Assembly (NCBI RefSeq): GCF_039524395.1
Contig: NZ_BAAAGO010000035.1
Reading direction: 5' to 3' (one strand)
DNA length: 64,000 bases
Source of the DNA: Micropruina glycogenica
GTDB lineage: Bacteria > Actinomycetota > Actinomycetes > Propionibacteriales > Propionibacteriaceae
Positions 23,592 to 31,478 of the stretch are shown piece after piece (the first letter of the stretch is position 1; every line of letters starts with the position of its first letter). A program made the position numbers and the translations under genes. The notes under the pieces are model-generated. The model was not told the DNA's origin, searched no databases, and saw nothing but the letters and a program-made list of their open reading frames with translations.

Positions 23592-24490
23592 GCCACTCCC
23601 ACGACCACCACGCCGGGGCGACCGGACGGCATCGCTGGCGCCTGGCCGTCGCATTCGGCCTGGTCGCGGCGTTCTTCGTGGTCGAACTGGTGGCCGCGTG
23701 GGCGTCCGGCTCGCTGGCCCTGCTGTCGGACGCCGGCCACATGGCCGCCGACGTCACCACGCTCGGGGCCGCGCTGGTAGCCACCCGAATCGCCACTCGT
23801 AAGGACACCACCGGACGCCGCACCTTCGGCTCGTACCGCGCCGAGGTGTTCGCCTCTGGGCTGGCGGTGCTGCTGATGATCGCGGTCGGGGTGTACATCG
23901 CGGTCGAGTCGATCGGCCGCATCGGGCAGGCGCCCGAGTTGGCCTCGGGCGTGATGCTGGTGGTCGGTGTGATCGGCCTCGTGGTCAACGTGGTGTGCCT
24001 GGTGTTGCTGCGTGCCGGGGCGTCCGAGAGCTTGAACGTGAAGGGCGCCTACCTCGAGGTGATCGCCGATTCGCTCGGTTCGATCGGCGTGATCGCCGCG
24101 GCGCTGCTGGTGGGGTGGACCGGCAACGCGTGGTGGGACACGGTGATCGCGCTCGCCATCGCGGCGTTCGTCGTGGTGCGGGCGGTGATGCTGGGTCGCG
24201 AGGTGCTGGGGGTGCTCGGTCAGCACGCTCCGCAGGGTAAGGAGCCGGCCGAACTCACCCGGGCGCTGCTCGCCGTCGAGGGGGTCGCCGAGGTGCACGA
24301 TCTGCATGTGTGGCGGCTCACCTCGGGCATGGACGTGGCGACCGCCCACATCGTCACCGGTGCCACGGCGGTACCGGGCGAGGTGCTCGTCGCGGCCAGC
24401 GCCACGCTGCGGGAGCGGTTCTCGATCGCCCACGCCACGCTGCAGATCGAGGCGCCGGGTGCGTCCGGCTGTCAGGGCACGGACTGGTAG
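23588..24490 (+). CDS. CDF-family cation efflux protein (CzcD-like)
   Basis: This 300-residue inner-membrane protein has a His-rich start (MSHSHDHHAGATGRH), six membrane helices and a C-terminal cytoplasmic domain with HDLHVWRLTSGMDVATAHI. Metal-site positions are the HMAAD motif of helix 2 and EVIAD of helix 5; many zinc CDFs have His where this protein has Glu, which may alter selectivity. It exports Zn2+ or Cd2+/Co2+ in exchange for protons. The ATG overlaps the ArsR stop. Confidence 0.93.
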   Translation: MSHSHDHHAGATGRHRWRLAVAFGLVAAFFVVELVAAWASGSLALLSDAGHMAADVTTLGAALVATRIATRKDTTGRRTFGSYRAEVFASGLAVLLMIAVGVYIAVESIGRIGQAPELASGVMLVVGVIGLVVNVVCLVLLRAGASESLNVKGAYLEVIADSLGSIGVIAAALLVGWTGNAWWDTVIALAIAAFVVVRAVMLGREVLGVLGQHAPQGKEPAELTRALLAVEGVAEVHDLHVWRLTSGMDVATAHIVTGATAVPGEVLVAASATLRERFSIAHATLQIEAPGASGCQGTDW

Positions 24491-24525
24491 GGCAACGCCG
24501 GCGAAGGTCCGCGTAGGGTCGCGGA

Positions 24526-24933
24526 ATGGCGCACCGCATCTTCACCACCAGCTTCGCCAGCATCTACCCGCTCTACGTCACCAAGGCCGAACGCAAGGGC
24601 CGCACCAAGGCCGAGGTCGACCAGGTGATCGGTTGGCTCACCGGCTATGACCACGACGGGCTCGCGAGGGTGCTGGCCGACGAAACCGACGTGCAGACGT
24701 TCTTCGATCAGGCGCCGGCGTTCAACCCGAACGCGTCGCTGATCAAGGGCGTCATCTGCGGGCACCGGGTCGAAGAGATCGACGACCCGCTGATGCAGAA
24801 GGTGCGCTACCTCGACAAGCTGATCGACGAGTTGGCCAAGGGTAAGAACATGGACGCCATCTTGCGTACGCCGGTCGAGCGTGTCGAGACCGCCGTTGAA
24901 CCGTCGGTCGAAGTCGAGACCCCTTGTGGCTAG
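24526..24933 (+). CDS. DUF2200-domain protein with repeat-derived C-terminus
   Basis: The first 116 or so residues are a DUF2200 protein (HRIFTTSFASIYPLYVTKAE, then RTKAEVDQVIGWLTGYD, ICGHRVEEIDDPLMQKVRYL, DKLIDELAKGKNMDAILR). The function is unknown and it appears cytoplasmic. The last 20 or so residues (PVERVETAVEPSVEVET) are encoded by family A repeat units that run over the normal end of the domain. The native stop codon has been lost and the protein lengthened. Confidence 0.85.
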   Translation: MAHRIFTTSFASIYPLYVTKAERKGRTKAEVDQVIGWLTGYDHDGLARVLADETDVQTFFDQAPAFNPNASLIKGVICGHRVEEIDDPLMQKVRYLDKLIDELAKGKNMDAILRTPVERVETAVEPSVEVETPCG

Positions 24934-24960
24934 GGGTTTCGACACGCTCAACCAGCGGAA
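24874..24960. repeat. Family A repeat units, partly inside the DUF2200 gene
   Basis: Units ggtcgagcgtgtcgagacc, ggtcgaagtcgagacccctt and, inverted, ggtttcgacacgctcaacca are packed here. The first two are translated as the C-terminus of the DUF2200 protein. Confidence 0.8.
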
Positions 24961-24996
24961 GGGCCAGGTCAGCGCTTTCCCAACCGTCGTGCTCCA

Positions 24997-25437
24997 CTAG
25001 GCGAGTTGCCGGCGGGTGTGGTCGCCGACGGGCGGGTGGCCCAGCGCGGCGAGCAGTTGATTGAACTTGTCGCGCTGCGACTTGCGGGGAATGCCGCCCA
25101 CGAAGCTGGGGTCGCTGAGGGCAAGATCGCGCTTGGCCACCAGGGCGTTCATCACGATCCAGGCCTGCAGTTGGTGCCCGGACGGCACCTGGGTCAGGGT
25201 CATCATGGTGACTGCGGTGAGAACGCCCGTGCCGTGCTTGAACACCAGCGTGCCGCCCTCGTTCGACTCGTGGTAACCGTTGGCCGCCGCCCAACCGCGC
25301 ACCGTGGCCAGCACCTGATCGGTGGGGCCCTGTACCACCGCCGTGTCGCGACTCGACTTGCCCATGGTGGTCATCAGCAGCACCACCAGCCCGATCACAG
25401 CGCCGATCAGGGCGCCGTAGATGACTCCGTTGGACAT
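24997..25437 (-). CDS. Membrane-anchored hypothetical protein
   Basis: The 146-residue protein has one N-terminal membrane helix (GVIYGALIGAVIGLVVLLMT) and a soluble domain. That domain contains PTDQVLATVRGWAAANGYHE, a hydrophobic strand pair around TGVLTAVTMMTLTQVPSG and a basic C-terminus. I do not recognise the family. The gene stands alone between DUF2200 (convergent) and a TetR gene. Confidence 0.65.
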   Translation of the reverse strand: MSNGVIYGALIGAVIGLVVLLMTTMGKSSRDTAVVQGPTDQVLATVRGWAAANGYHESNEGGTLVFKHGTGVLTAVTMMTLTQVPSGHQLQAWIVMNALVAKRDLALSDPSFVGGIPRKSQRDKFNQLLAALGHPPVGDHTRRQLA

Positions 25438-25532
25438 GTGCAGGCCTCCATCGATCGGCTACCGAAGAGTTTAGCCGCGCTAGACATCAGGGTTCGTCCA
25501 CTTCGTGCGCCGCTGTCGGTGCCCGATGTGGA

Positions 25533-26216
25533 TCACCACGTGGTGCCCTCGGGTGCGCGCGACTGCCAGCCGGCGGCGTGCAGCCGCTCGAACGCGTCCA
25601 GCAGCAGGTCGAGCGCGAACGCGAACTCGCGGTCACTGTCGCAGCCCGCGCCGTCGGTGCGCGCCATGGAGTCGCGGGTGATGGCCATGATGTGCGGAAA
25701 CCGGTCGGCCAGGGCGGTTGGATCGGCGGCCTCGGACGGCGATGGCGGCGACCCGCTGTCGTCGAACGCCTCGGGGCTGAACCCCCACACGCGATGCCCG
25801 AGCACGTGCATCGCGTGGTGGGTGAGGTCGGCTGAGAATCCCGCCGCGAAGAACTCACCCGCCAGGGCGTCGAGGTGGCCCAGCACGACGGGGGTGCGCC
25901 GGTTGCTGGTTTCGATCGCCCCCCGCAGCCACGGGTGCGCCAGCAGGGCGTCGCGTGCCCCGAGTACGCGTTGGCGCATGCGGTCACGCCAGCCCTCCTC
26001 AGTTGGTGTCGGGTAGCCGGCCACCACCGCGTCGATCATGCCGGTGACCAGATCCTGCTTGTCGGCGACGTGTTTGTAGAGCGCCATGGGCACCACGCCC
26101 AGCGTGGCGGCCAGGTTGCGCATGCTCAAGGTGGCGAGTCCCTCGGCATCGGCCAGGTCGATCGCGGCCCGGACGACCCGCTCGCGGTGGAGCGGTGGGC
26201 GCACCTCGGTTGACAT
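25533..26216 (-). CDS. TetR-family regulator with TetR_C-type ligand domain
   Basis: The 227-residue protein has a TetR helix-turn-helix (HRERVVRAAIDLADAEGLAT, then SMRNLAATLGVVPMALYKHV) and a C-terminal region resembling TetR_C (EFAFALDLLLDAFERLHAA). The ATG at 26216 directly abuts operator 1, so the mRNA is probably leaderless or very short; an in-frame TTG at 26225 would lie inside the operator. The divergent DUF4386 gene is the likely target. Confidence 0.88.
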   Translation of the reverse strand: MSTEVRPPLHRERVVRAAIDLADAEGLATLSMRNLAATLGVVPMALYKHVADKQDLVTGMIDAVVAGYPTPTEEGWRDRMRQRVLGARDALLAHPWLRGAIETSNRRTPVVLGHLDALAGEFFAAGFSADLTHHAMHVLGHRVWGFSPEAFDDSGSPPSPSEAADPTALADRFPHIMAITRDSMARTDGAGCDSDREFAFALDLLLDAFERLHAAGWQSRAPEGTTW

Positions 26217-26258
26217 GGTGTACAACGTACACCTATGGTCAGGTGTACACCGTACACC
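26217..26258. promoter_or_regulatory. Twin perfect TetR operators
   Basis: GGTGTAC-AAC-GTACACC (26217-26233) and GGTGTAC-ACC-GTACACC (26242-26258) are two perfect 17-base palindromes with identical arms and centres 25 bases apart. They fill the region between the divergent TetR and DUF4386 genes. They almost certainly mediate repression of both by the TetR protein. Confidence 0.85.
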
Positions 26259-26269
26259 AGGAGATTGTC

Positions 26270-27070
26270 ATGACCGCTCGAACCCTCGCCCGCGTCGCCG
26301 GCGTGCTCTACCTCGTGACGTTCGTCACCTCGATACCCGCGTTGGCGCTGAAGCGGCCGTATCTGCAGACCGGTGCGGGCGTCGATGCGCTGCGCTGGGC
26401 GGCTGCGCTCGAGGTGGTGCTGGCGCTGGCCTGCCTGGGCACCGCGGTGGCGCTGTACCCGATCACCCGCCGGTATCAACCCGCGCTGATTCTCGGGTTC
26501 GTCGGCTCGCGCACGCTGGAGGCCGCAACGATCGTGCTGGGCGTGGTGAGCATGCTCGCGGTGGCGTCCATCGGCGGGCCGGCCACGCCGGGCGCGCAGG
26601 CCTTGGTCGCTGTGCACGACTGGGCCTTTCTGATCGGTCCCGGCACCCTGCCCGCGGTGAATGCCCTGCTGCTCGCACCGGTGTTGCTGAAGGCCCGACT
26701 GGTGCCGCGAGCCGTCCCGCTGGTGGGGTTGGTCGGCGCCCCGCTGCTGCTGGGCGCGGCTCTCGCCGAACTCCTGGGCGCGCTCGACCAGGTGTCGCTG
26801 CTCGGCGGACTGGCCGCCCTGCCGATCGCCCTGTGGGAGCTGTCGCTGGGTCTGTGGCTGACCGTTCGCGCGGTGCCGCACGTTGCGGTACCGACAGAGC
26901 CGGGCGAGGTCGTCCGGCTTCGTGAAATGACGACCGATGTGGGCTCTGTGCCCGCTGAGTGCGGCGAAACCTCTCAGAATCGGTCGTCATTCCACGAGCG
27001 ACGGCGGTCACGGGTGAGTGTCGGCCGTTCGCGCACCGTGACTCCGGACGCCACCAGCCCCGCGAATTAG
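26270..27070 (+). CDS. DUF4386 membrane protein with repeat-derived tail
   Basis: The protein is 266 residues long. The DUF4386 part (residues 1 to about 215) has an N-terminal MTARTLARVAGVLYLVTFVT and about six membrane segments, including RYQPALILGFVGSRTLEAAT. The function is unknown; such genes often sit next to TetR regulators. The last 45 or so residues (MTTDVGSVPAECGETSQNRS and onward) are hydrophilic and coincide with a large palindrome, so they are probably an added tail. AGGAG precedes the ATG. Confidence 0.85.
   Translation: MTARTLARVAGVLYLVTFVTSIPALALKRPYLQTGAGVDALRWAAALEVVLALACLGTAVALYPITRRYQPALILGFVGSRTLEAATIVLGVVSMLAVASIGGPATPGAQALVAVHDWAFLIGPGTLPAVNALLLAPVLLKARLVPRAVPLVGLVGAPLLLGAALAELLGALDQVSLLGGLAALPIALWELSLGLWLTVRAVPHVAVPTEPGEVVRLREMTTDVGSVPAECGETSQNRSSFHERRRSRVSVGRSRTVTPDATSPAN
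26921..26996. repeat. Large stem-loop repeat within the DUF4386 3' end
   Basis: CGTGAAATGACGACCGAT (26921-26938) pairs with ATCGGTCGTCATTCCACG (26979-26996) at 17 of 18 positions around a 40-base loop. It lies in the reading frame of the DUF4386 gene and is translated. Confidence 0.75.
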
Positions 27071-27170
27071 ACCAGACCGTAACCAGAAACAACCTTTCCG
27101 ATTACTTTCTTTACGGTTAGTGTGAGTTCACTGGCACCGAGGCCGGCGTCAGCTCACCGGGAGTCGCACG

Positions 27171-27567
27171 ATGAAGGCATTCAAGGCCATTGCAGCGGGG
27201 GCGGCGGTCACTCGCACTCACCTTCGCCGGGTGTTCGGCACCCAGCACCCCCAGCCCCTCTGCCGGCGGCTCGTCGGCTCCAGCCGTGGCGGCTCGGCCG
27301 CTGCGGGTCTGGGCCGGCAGCACCACGCCCATCACCATCGACTTCAACCCCTTCCACGTCGACACCACCCTGTTCGGCACCTACGGGCCGATCTATGAAC
27401 CGCTGTTCTTCTTCAACCAACTCAGCGCCGACCCGTCCACGCCGATGATCGGCGAGAGCTACGCCTACTCGACGGACGCCTCGCTGCGCGAAGCCGCCGC
27501 CGACCCCGAACGACTCGGACGGCTGCGCGACGAGGTGCGCGCCGAACACGCCGGACGGCCGCGATGA
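27171..27567 (+). pseudogene. Family 5 ABC substrate-binding lipoprotein, 5' stub
   Basis: An ATG with a ribosome-binding site (GGGAG) begins MKAFKAIAAGAAVT. A +1 frameshift near 27208 is needed to continue into LALTFAGCSAPS, a lipobox, and then RVWAGSTTPITIDFNPFHVD, YGPIYEPLFFFNQLS. These segments are typical of the N-terminus of family 5 (oligopeptide/oligosaccharide) solute-binding proteins. After about 90 residues the frame passes into an unrelated short tail (AADPERLGRLRDEVRAEHAG) ending at the ROK start. Most of the gene and any permease genes have been deleted. Confidence 0.75.
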
Positions 27568-28694
27568 AGGGCACCCCCACCTGGCTGCGCGCCCAGAACG
27601 ACCGGACGGCCTTCCGGCTGCTGCTCGAACACGGCCCGCTCAGCCGCACCCAGTTGGGCGGGCTGTCGGGGCTGTCGAAGCCGACCGCGGGGCAGATGAT
27701 CGCCCGGCTCGAACGCGTCGGCCTGATCGGCCCTGTGGGCGAGATCACCGGTTCGCGGGGGCCGAACGCCGTGGCCTACGGGGTGCGCCGCGACACCCTC
27801 ACCGGCGTGGCGGTGAGCATTCTGGCCGACCGGCTGCAGGCGGTGCTGGTCGATCCGACCGACGGCCGGCATCCGGTGGTCGACGTGCCGACCGCCGGCC
27901 TCGACCGGTCACCGGCCGGTGACGTGACCGCGGCCGTCCACGCCGCGTGTGCGGCGGCCGGAGTGGCGCACGACACGGTGAGCGCGGTCACCATCGGTGT
28001 GCAGGCCGCCGTGGACGCGCCGCGGGACGAACTGTCGTACGCCGACACGCTGCCCGGATGGCCGTTGCAGGGGGCGCGGACGCTGATCGCCACCGCCACC
28101 GGCCTCGACGTCACCATCGAGAACGACGTCAACCTGGCCGCGCTGGCCGTGCGGGCCGCGGGTGCGGTCACCGGCGACTTCGTGTACCTGTGGCTGGGCG
28201 ACGGCATCGGTGCCGGAGTGTTTCTCGGCGGCGTGCTGCATCGCGGTTTCGGCGGCGGCGCCGGCGAGCTGGGCTACCTCGAGGTGCCCGCATCGGTGGC
28301 CGCGCGGTACCCCGGAGTGGCCGACTTCACCGACCTGACCGGCGCCCCGGGCGTGCTGTCCCTGGCCGGTGAGCCCCCCAGCCGGGGCGGCTCGGCCGAC
28401 GTGCTCGACCGGTTGTGCGCCGACCCCCGGGTGCTGGCTGCGTTCGCCGATCGGGTGGCGGTGGTGCTGCAGCCGGTGCTCGCCCTGCTGGCCCCGCCGC
28501 GCATCGTGCTGGGCGGGCCGGCCGGTCTGGCCGGGGGCGCCGAGTTGGCGAGCCTGGTCGCCGAGCGACTGTCGCTGGCGCCGTCCAGGGTGGCGGCCAG
28601 TGAATTGACCGCGTCGGTGCTGGCGGGTGCCCGGTCGCTGCTGGTGACCGACCTGCAGGCGCGGCTGGAGCAACAGATCGACGAGGAGCTGTGA
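27564..28694 (+). CDS. ROK-family transcriptional regulator (NagC/Mlc-like)
   Basis: This 376-residue protein has an N-terminal winged helix (SRTQLGGLSGLSKPTAGQMI) and a ROK sugar-kinase-like domain with AVTIGVQAAVD and WLGDGIGAGVFLGG. The Cys-based zinc motif of many ROK proteins is absent: after GGGAGELGYLEVPA there is no CxCGxxGC. It probably regulates the following GH4 and kinase genes in response to an amino sugar or glycoside. Its ATG overlaps the stop of the substrate-binding remnant (ATGA). Confidence 0.88.
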   Translation: MKGTPTWLRAQNDRTAFRLLLEHGPLSRTQLGGLSGLSKPTAGQMIARLERVGLIGPVGEITGSRGPNAVAYGVRRDTLTGVAVSILADRLQAVLVDPTDGRHPVVDVPTAGLDRSPAGDVTAAVHAACAAAGVAHDTVSAVTIGVQAAVDAPRDELSYADTLPGWPLQGARTLIATATGLDVTIENDVNLAALAVRAAGAVTGDFVYLWLGDGIGAGVFLGGVLHRGFGGGAGELGYLEVPASVAARYPGVADFTDLTGAPGVLSLAGEPPSRGGSADVLDRLCADPRVLAAFADRVAVVLQPVLALLAPPRIVLGGPAGLAGGAELASLVAERLSLAPSRVAASELTASVLAGARSLLVTDLQARLEQQIDEEL

Positions 28695-29947
28695 TGAAGC
28701 TGGCCATCGTGGGTGGCGGATCGACCTACACCCCTGAACTGATCGACGGGTTCGCCCGGCTGCGCGACGTGTTGCCGCTCGACGAGGTGCACCTGGTCGA
28801 CCCGGACGCCCACCGGCTGGACCTGGTCGCCGGCATGGCCCGGCGCATGCTGGCCAGGGCCGGGCACCCGGCGACGGTGGTGGCGACGAACGACCTGGTC
28901 GCAGGCGTGTCGGACGCCGACGCGGTGCTCGTGCAGCTGCGGGTCGGCGGGCAGGCCACCCGCAACGACGACGAGACCTGGCCGCACGACGAGCACTGCA
29001 TCGGGCAGGAGACCACCGGTCCCGGCGGCTTCGCCAAGGCGCTGCGCACGGTGCCGGTGATGCTGTCGATCGCCGACGTGGTGCGGCGGCACGCCCGCCC
29101 CGACGCCTGGATCATCGACTTCACCAACCCGGTCGGCATCGTCACCCGCGCGCTGCTGCAGGACGGCCATCGCGCGGTCGGGCTGTGCAACGTGGCGATC
29201 GGGTTTCAGCGCCGGTTCGCCGCCACCCTGGGCGTGCCCCACGAGCAGGTGAGCCTCGGCCACGTCGGGCTCAACCACCTCACCTGGGAACGCAGCGTCA
29301 CCGTCGACGGCGTCGACGTGCTGCCCGGCCTGCTCAGCGACCGGTTGGACGACCTCGCCGACGAGGTCGAACTGGCCCCGGCCCTGCTGGCCCAATTCGG
29401 CATGGTGCCGTCGTACTACCTGCGCTACTACTACGCCCACGACGAGGTGCTGGCCGAGCAGTTGCGCGAGCCGTCCAGGGCCAGCGCGGTGCAGGCGATC
29501 GAGAACGAACTGCTCGGCCTGTACGCCGACCCCTCGGTCGACACCAAGCCCGAGGCGCTCGAGCGGCGCGGGGGAGCGTTCTACTCCGAGGCCGCGGTCG
29601 AGCTGATCGCCGCCATGCGCGGCGATGGCAGCGTGCGCGTGGTCAACCTGCGCAACGACGGCGTGCTGCCGTTCCTGCCCGACGACCACGTGATCGAGGT
29701 GCCGGCCCGCTTCGACGGTGCGACGTTCGTCGCCGAGCCGGTCGCGGCCCTGCCCGACGACATCGCCGGCCTGATCGGTGCGGTCACCGGCTATGAGCGG
29801 CTGGCCCTCGACGCCGCGGTACACGGCGGCCGCGACCGGGTGCTGCGGGCCATGCGGGCGCACCCCCTGGTATTGCAGCACGACCGCGCCGAGCGGCTGA
29901 CCGATCTGCTGCTGGCCGCCAACGCCAGGTTTCTGCCATGGGCCTGA
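28694..29947 (+). CDS. Glycoside hydrolase family 4 (6-phospho-beta-glucosidase-like)
   Basis: The 417-residue enzyme has the GH4 NAD-binding start KLAIVGGGSTYTPELIDG, the DFTNPVGI segment, the metal-ligand Cys in GLCNVAIGF and the His of LGHVGLNHLTWER, as in 6-phospho-beta-glucosidases. GH4 enzymes use NAD+ and Mn2+ in a redox-elimination mechanism on phosphorylated or free glycosides. An in-frame GTG at 28691 is the alternative start; ATG at 28694 is preferred. It lies between a ROK regulator and a BadF-type kinase, implying a local glycoside or chitobiose-type pathway. Confidence 0.93.
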   Translation: MKLAIVGGGSTYTPELIDGFARLRDVLPLDEVHLVDPDAHRLDLVAGMARRMLARAGHPATVVATNDLVAGVSDADAVLVQLRVGGQATRNDDETWPHDEHCIGQETTGPGGFAKALRTVPVMLSIADVVRRHARPDAWIIDFTNPVGIVTRALLQDGHRAVGLCNVAIGFQRRFAATLGVPHEQVSLGHVGLNHLTWERSVTVDGVDVLPGLLSDRLDDLADEVELAPALLAQFGMVPSYYLRYYYAHDEVLAEQLREPSRASAVQAIENELLGLYADPSVDTKPEALERRGGAFYSEAAVELIAAMRGDGSVRVVNLRNDGVLPFLPDDHVIEVPARFDGATFVAEPVAALPDDIAGLIGAVTGYERLALDAAVHGGRDRVLRAMRAHPLVLQHDRAERLTDLLLAANARFLPWA

Positions 29948-30897
29948 CCGGGGTGGTGGTCGGCATCGACGGCGGCGGTTCGAAGACCGACGCCGTGGCC
30001 GCCACGCCGGCCGGCGAGATCGTCGCCCGGCGCCGCATCGGTACCACCAGCCCGCACCTGATCGGCGTGGACGCCTCGGCGAAGCTGGTCGTCGATGTGG
30101 TCACCGAGGTCTGCGGCGACGCACAGCCTCTTGCCGTAGCCGTGTACCTGTCGGGGCTCGACCTGCCCAGTGAGGTGTCGACCTATCGCGCGGCCCTGCA
30201 GCGGTTCGGCTGGCCCGGCCTGCTGCTGGTCGACAACGACGTGTTCGCCCTGCTGCGGGCCGGCACCCAACAGCCCGACGCCGTGGCCGTGGTCTGCGGC
30301 ACCGGCATCAACGCCGTCGGGCGCCGCGCGGACGGCGCCATCGTGCGGTTCCCCGCGCTGGGCAGCATCTCGGGCGACTGGGGCGGTGGTCACGGGTTGG
30401 GCCAAGAGGCACTCTGGTACGCCGCGCGCGCCGAGGACGGACGCGGCGAGCCGACCGCCCTGGTGGCGGCGGTGTGCGCCGAGTTCGGGGTGTCGTCCAT
30501 CGTCGAACTCACCGAGCAACTGCACGTCGGACGGCGCGACCACGGCGAACTCTCGCTACTCGCCCCGGCGGTGTTCGTCGCGGCCTCGGCCGGCGACCCG
30601 GTGGCGACGGCCCTGGTCGACCGGCTGGCCGCCGAGATCGTCACCATGGCGGGCACTTGCCTGCGCCGGCTCGACCTGCTCGAGCGCGAGGTTCCGGTGG
30701 TGCTGGGCGGCGGCATTCTGCAGGCCAAGCCGCCCCTGCTGATGGCGCGGGTGTACGAAGGGCTGCGGTCGGTGGCCCCGTGCGCCCAGGTGGTGCCCCT
30801 CACCGCACCGCCGATTCTGGGTGCCGTGCAACTCGCGCTCGAGGCGGTCGAGGCAGCCCCCGAGGCGCTCACCCGCTTCGAGGCCGCCTTCGCCTGA
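29938..30897 (+). CDS. BadF/BcrA-family ATPase, probable N-acetylglucosamine kinase
   Basis: This 319-residue protein has the ASKHA ATPase fold: GIDGGGSKTDAVAATPAGE (phosphate 1 with substrate-binding region), DNDVFALLRAGT, VVCGTGINAVGR (phosphate 2) and LGSISGDWGGGHGLGQEAL. It ends with the adenosine-binding VVLGGGILQAKPPLL. Members of the family beside GH4/ROK genes phosphorylate GlcNAc or related sugars. It overlaps the GH4 gene by 10 bases and is thus translationally coupled. The exact sugar is not proven by sequence. Confidence 0.88.
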   Translation: MGLTGVVVGIDGGGSKTDAVAATPAGEIVARRRIGTTSPHLIGVDASAKLVVDVVTEVCGDAQPLAVAVYLSGLDLPSEVSTYRAALQRFGWPGLLLVDNDVFALLRAGTQQPDAVAVVCGTGINAVGRRADGAIVRFPALGSISGDWGGGHGLGQEALWYAARAEDGRGEPTALVAAVCAEFGVSSIVELTEQLHVGRRDHGELSLLAPAVFVAASAGDPVATALVDRLAAEIVTMAGTCLRRLDLLEREVPVVLGGGILQAKPPLLMARVYEGLRSVAPCAQVVPLTAPPILGAVQLALEAVEAAPEALTRFEAAFA

Positions 30898-30922
30898 CCG
30901 CTGGTCGAGCTTGTCGAGACCG
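30898..30922. repeat. Family A repeat unit
   Basis: The unit ctggtcgagcttgtcgagac lies directly after the kinase stop codon. A second unit in inverted orientation is at about 31053-31078 (gtctcgacaagctcgaccgg). Confidence 0.8.
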
Positions 30923-30927
30923 CATCG

Positions 30928-30983
30928 CTACCTGAATAGCTCAACGCTACGTAGATCTCAGTAGCAATCAGCTATCTGAGTAG
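30928..30983. repeat. Imperfect long stem-loop
   Basis: Two 23-base arms (30928-30950 and 30961-30983) pair at 16 of 23 positions around a 10-base loop. Shared blocks are CTAC/GTAG, ATAGCT/AGCTAT and GCTAC/GTAGC. It lies between the kinase gene and the convergent YchJ gene and may terminate transcription. Confidence 0.6.
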
Positions 30984-30984
30984 C

Positions 30985-31041
30985 CATGAGCCCCTGACCC
31001 GGAATGGGGAACGGTTCTCATTCCTGCTCATGGGGCTCATG
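30985..31041. repeat. Family C palindrome with 10-bp outer arms
   Basis: CATGAGCCCC (30985-30994) and GGGGCTCATG (31032-31041) enclose GGAATGGGGAACGGTTCTCA, the core of the family C repeats. The outer arms differ from other copies while the core is kept. Confidence 0.8.
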
Positions 31042-31082
31042 GTTCGGCTGAGAGGTCTCGACAAGCTCGACCGGCTGGGGCG

Positions 31083-31478
31083 CTACTCCGCGTCTGGGGT
31101 CGCGGCCAGGTACACCCAGCGTCCGCCCCTGCGCACGAAGGCCGACCGTTCGGTCTGACTGCCGGGCTGCCGACCCGCCACCCAGTGGGCGGTGAACCCG
31201 ACGATGCCCATCATGTCGTGCTCGGCGCCGTCCACCCGGTCGGTGATCTCGAGACCGACCCAGTCGCGGTCCTCGAGCTCGAGCCGCTCGGGCCTGGTGC
31301 GCGGGTGCCACGTGCGCAGCAGGTACTCGGCGTCGCCCAGGGCGAAGGCGGTGTAGCGCGACCGCATCAACTGTTCGGCCGTTGCCGGCCAGGCCTCTCG
31401 CCGCAGAAACGGTGCGCAGCAGGCGGCGTAGGCGCCCCCGCCGCAGGGGCACGCCGCAGTGCCGGACGGCCCGCTCAC
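31083..31478 (-). CDS. YchJ-family (UPF0225) SEC-C motif protein
   Basis: The 131-residue protein has the Cys-rich start CPCGGGAYAACCAPF, the YchJ signature EQLMRSRYTAFALGDAEYLL, and RTWHPRTRP. The remaining SnoaL-like domain ends in ERSAFVRRGGRWVYLAATPD. The N-terminal Cys residues probably bind zinc as in SEC-C motifs. Function is unknown. Its GTG overlaps the stop of the TPR gene (GTGA), so it is the second gene of that pair. Confidence 0.92.
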   Translation of the reverse strand: MSGPSGTAACPCGGGAYAACCAPFLRREAWPATAEQLMRSRYTAFALGDAEYLLRTWHPRTRPERLELEDRDWVGLEITDRVDGAEHDMMGIVGFTAHWVAGRQPGSQTERSAFVRRGGRWVYLAATPDAE

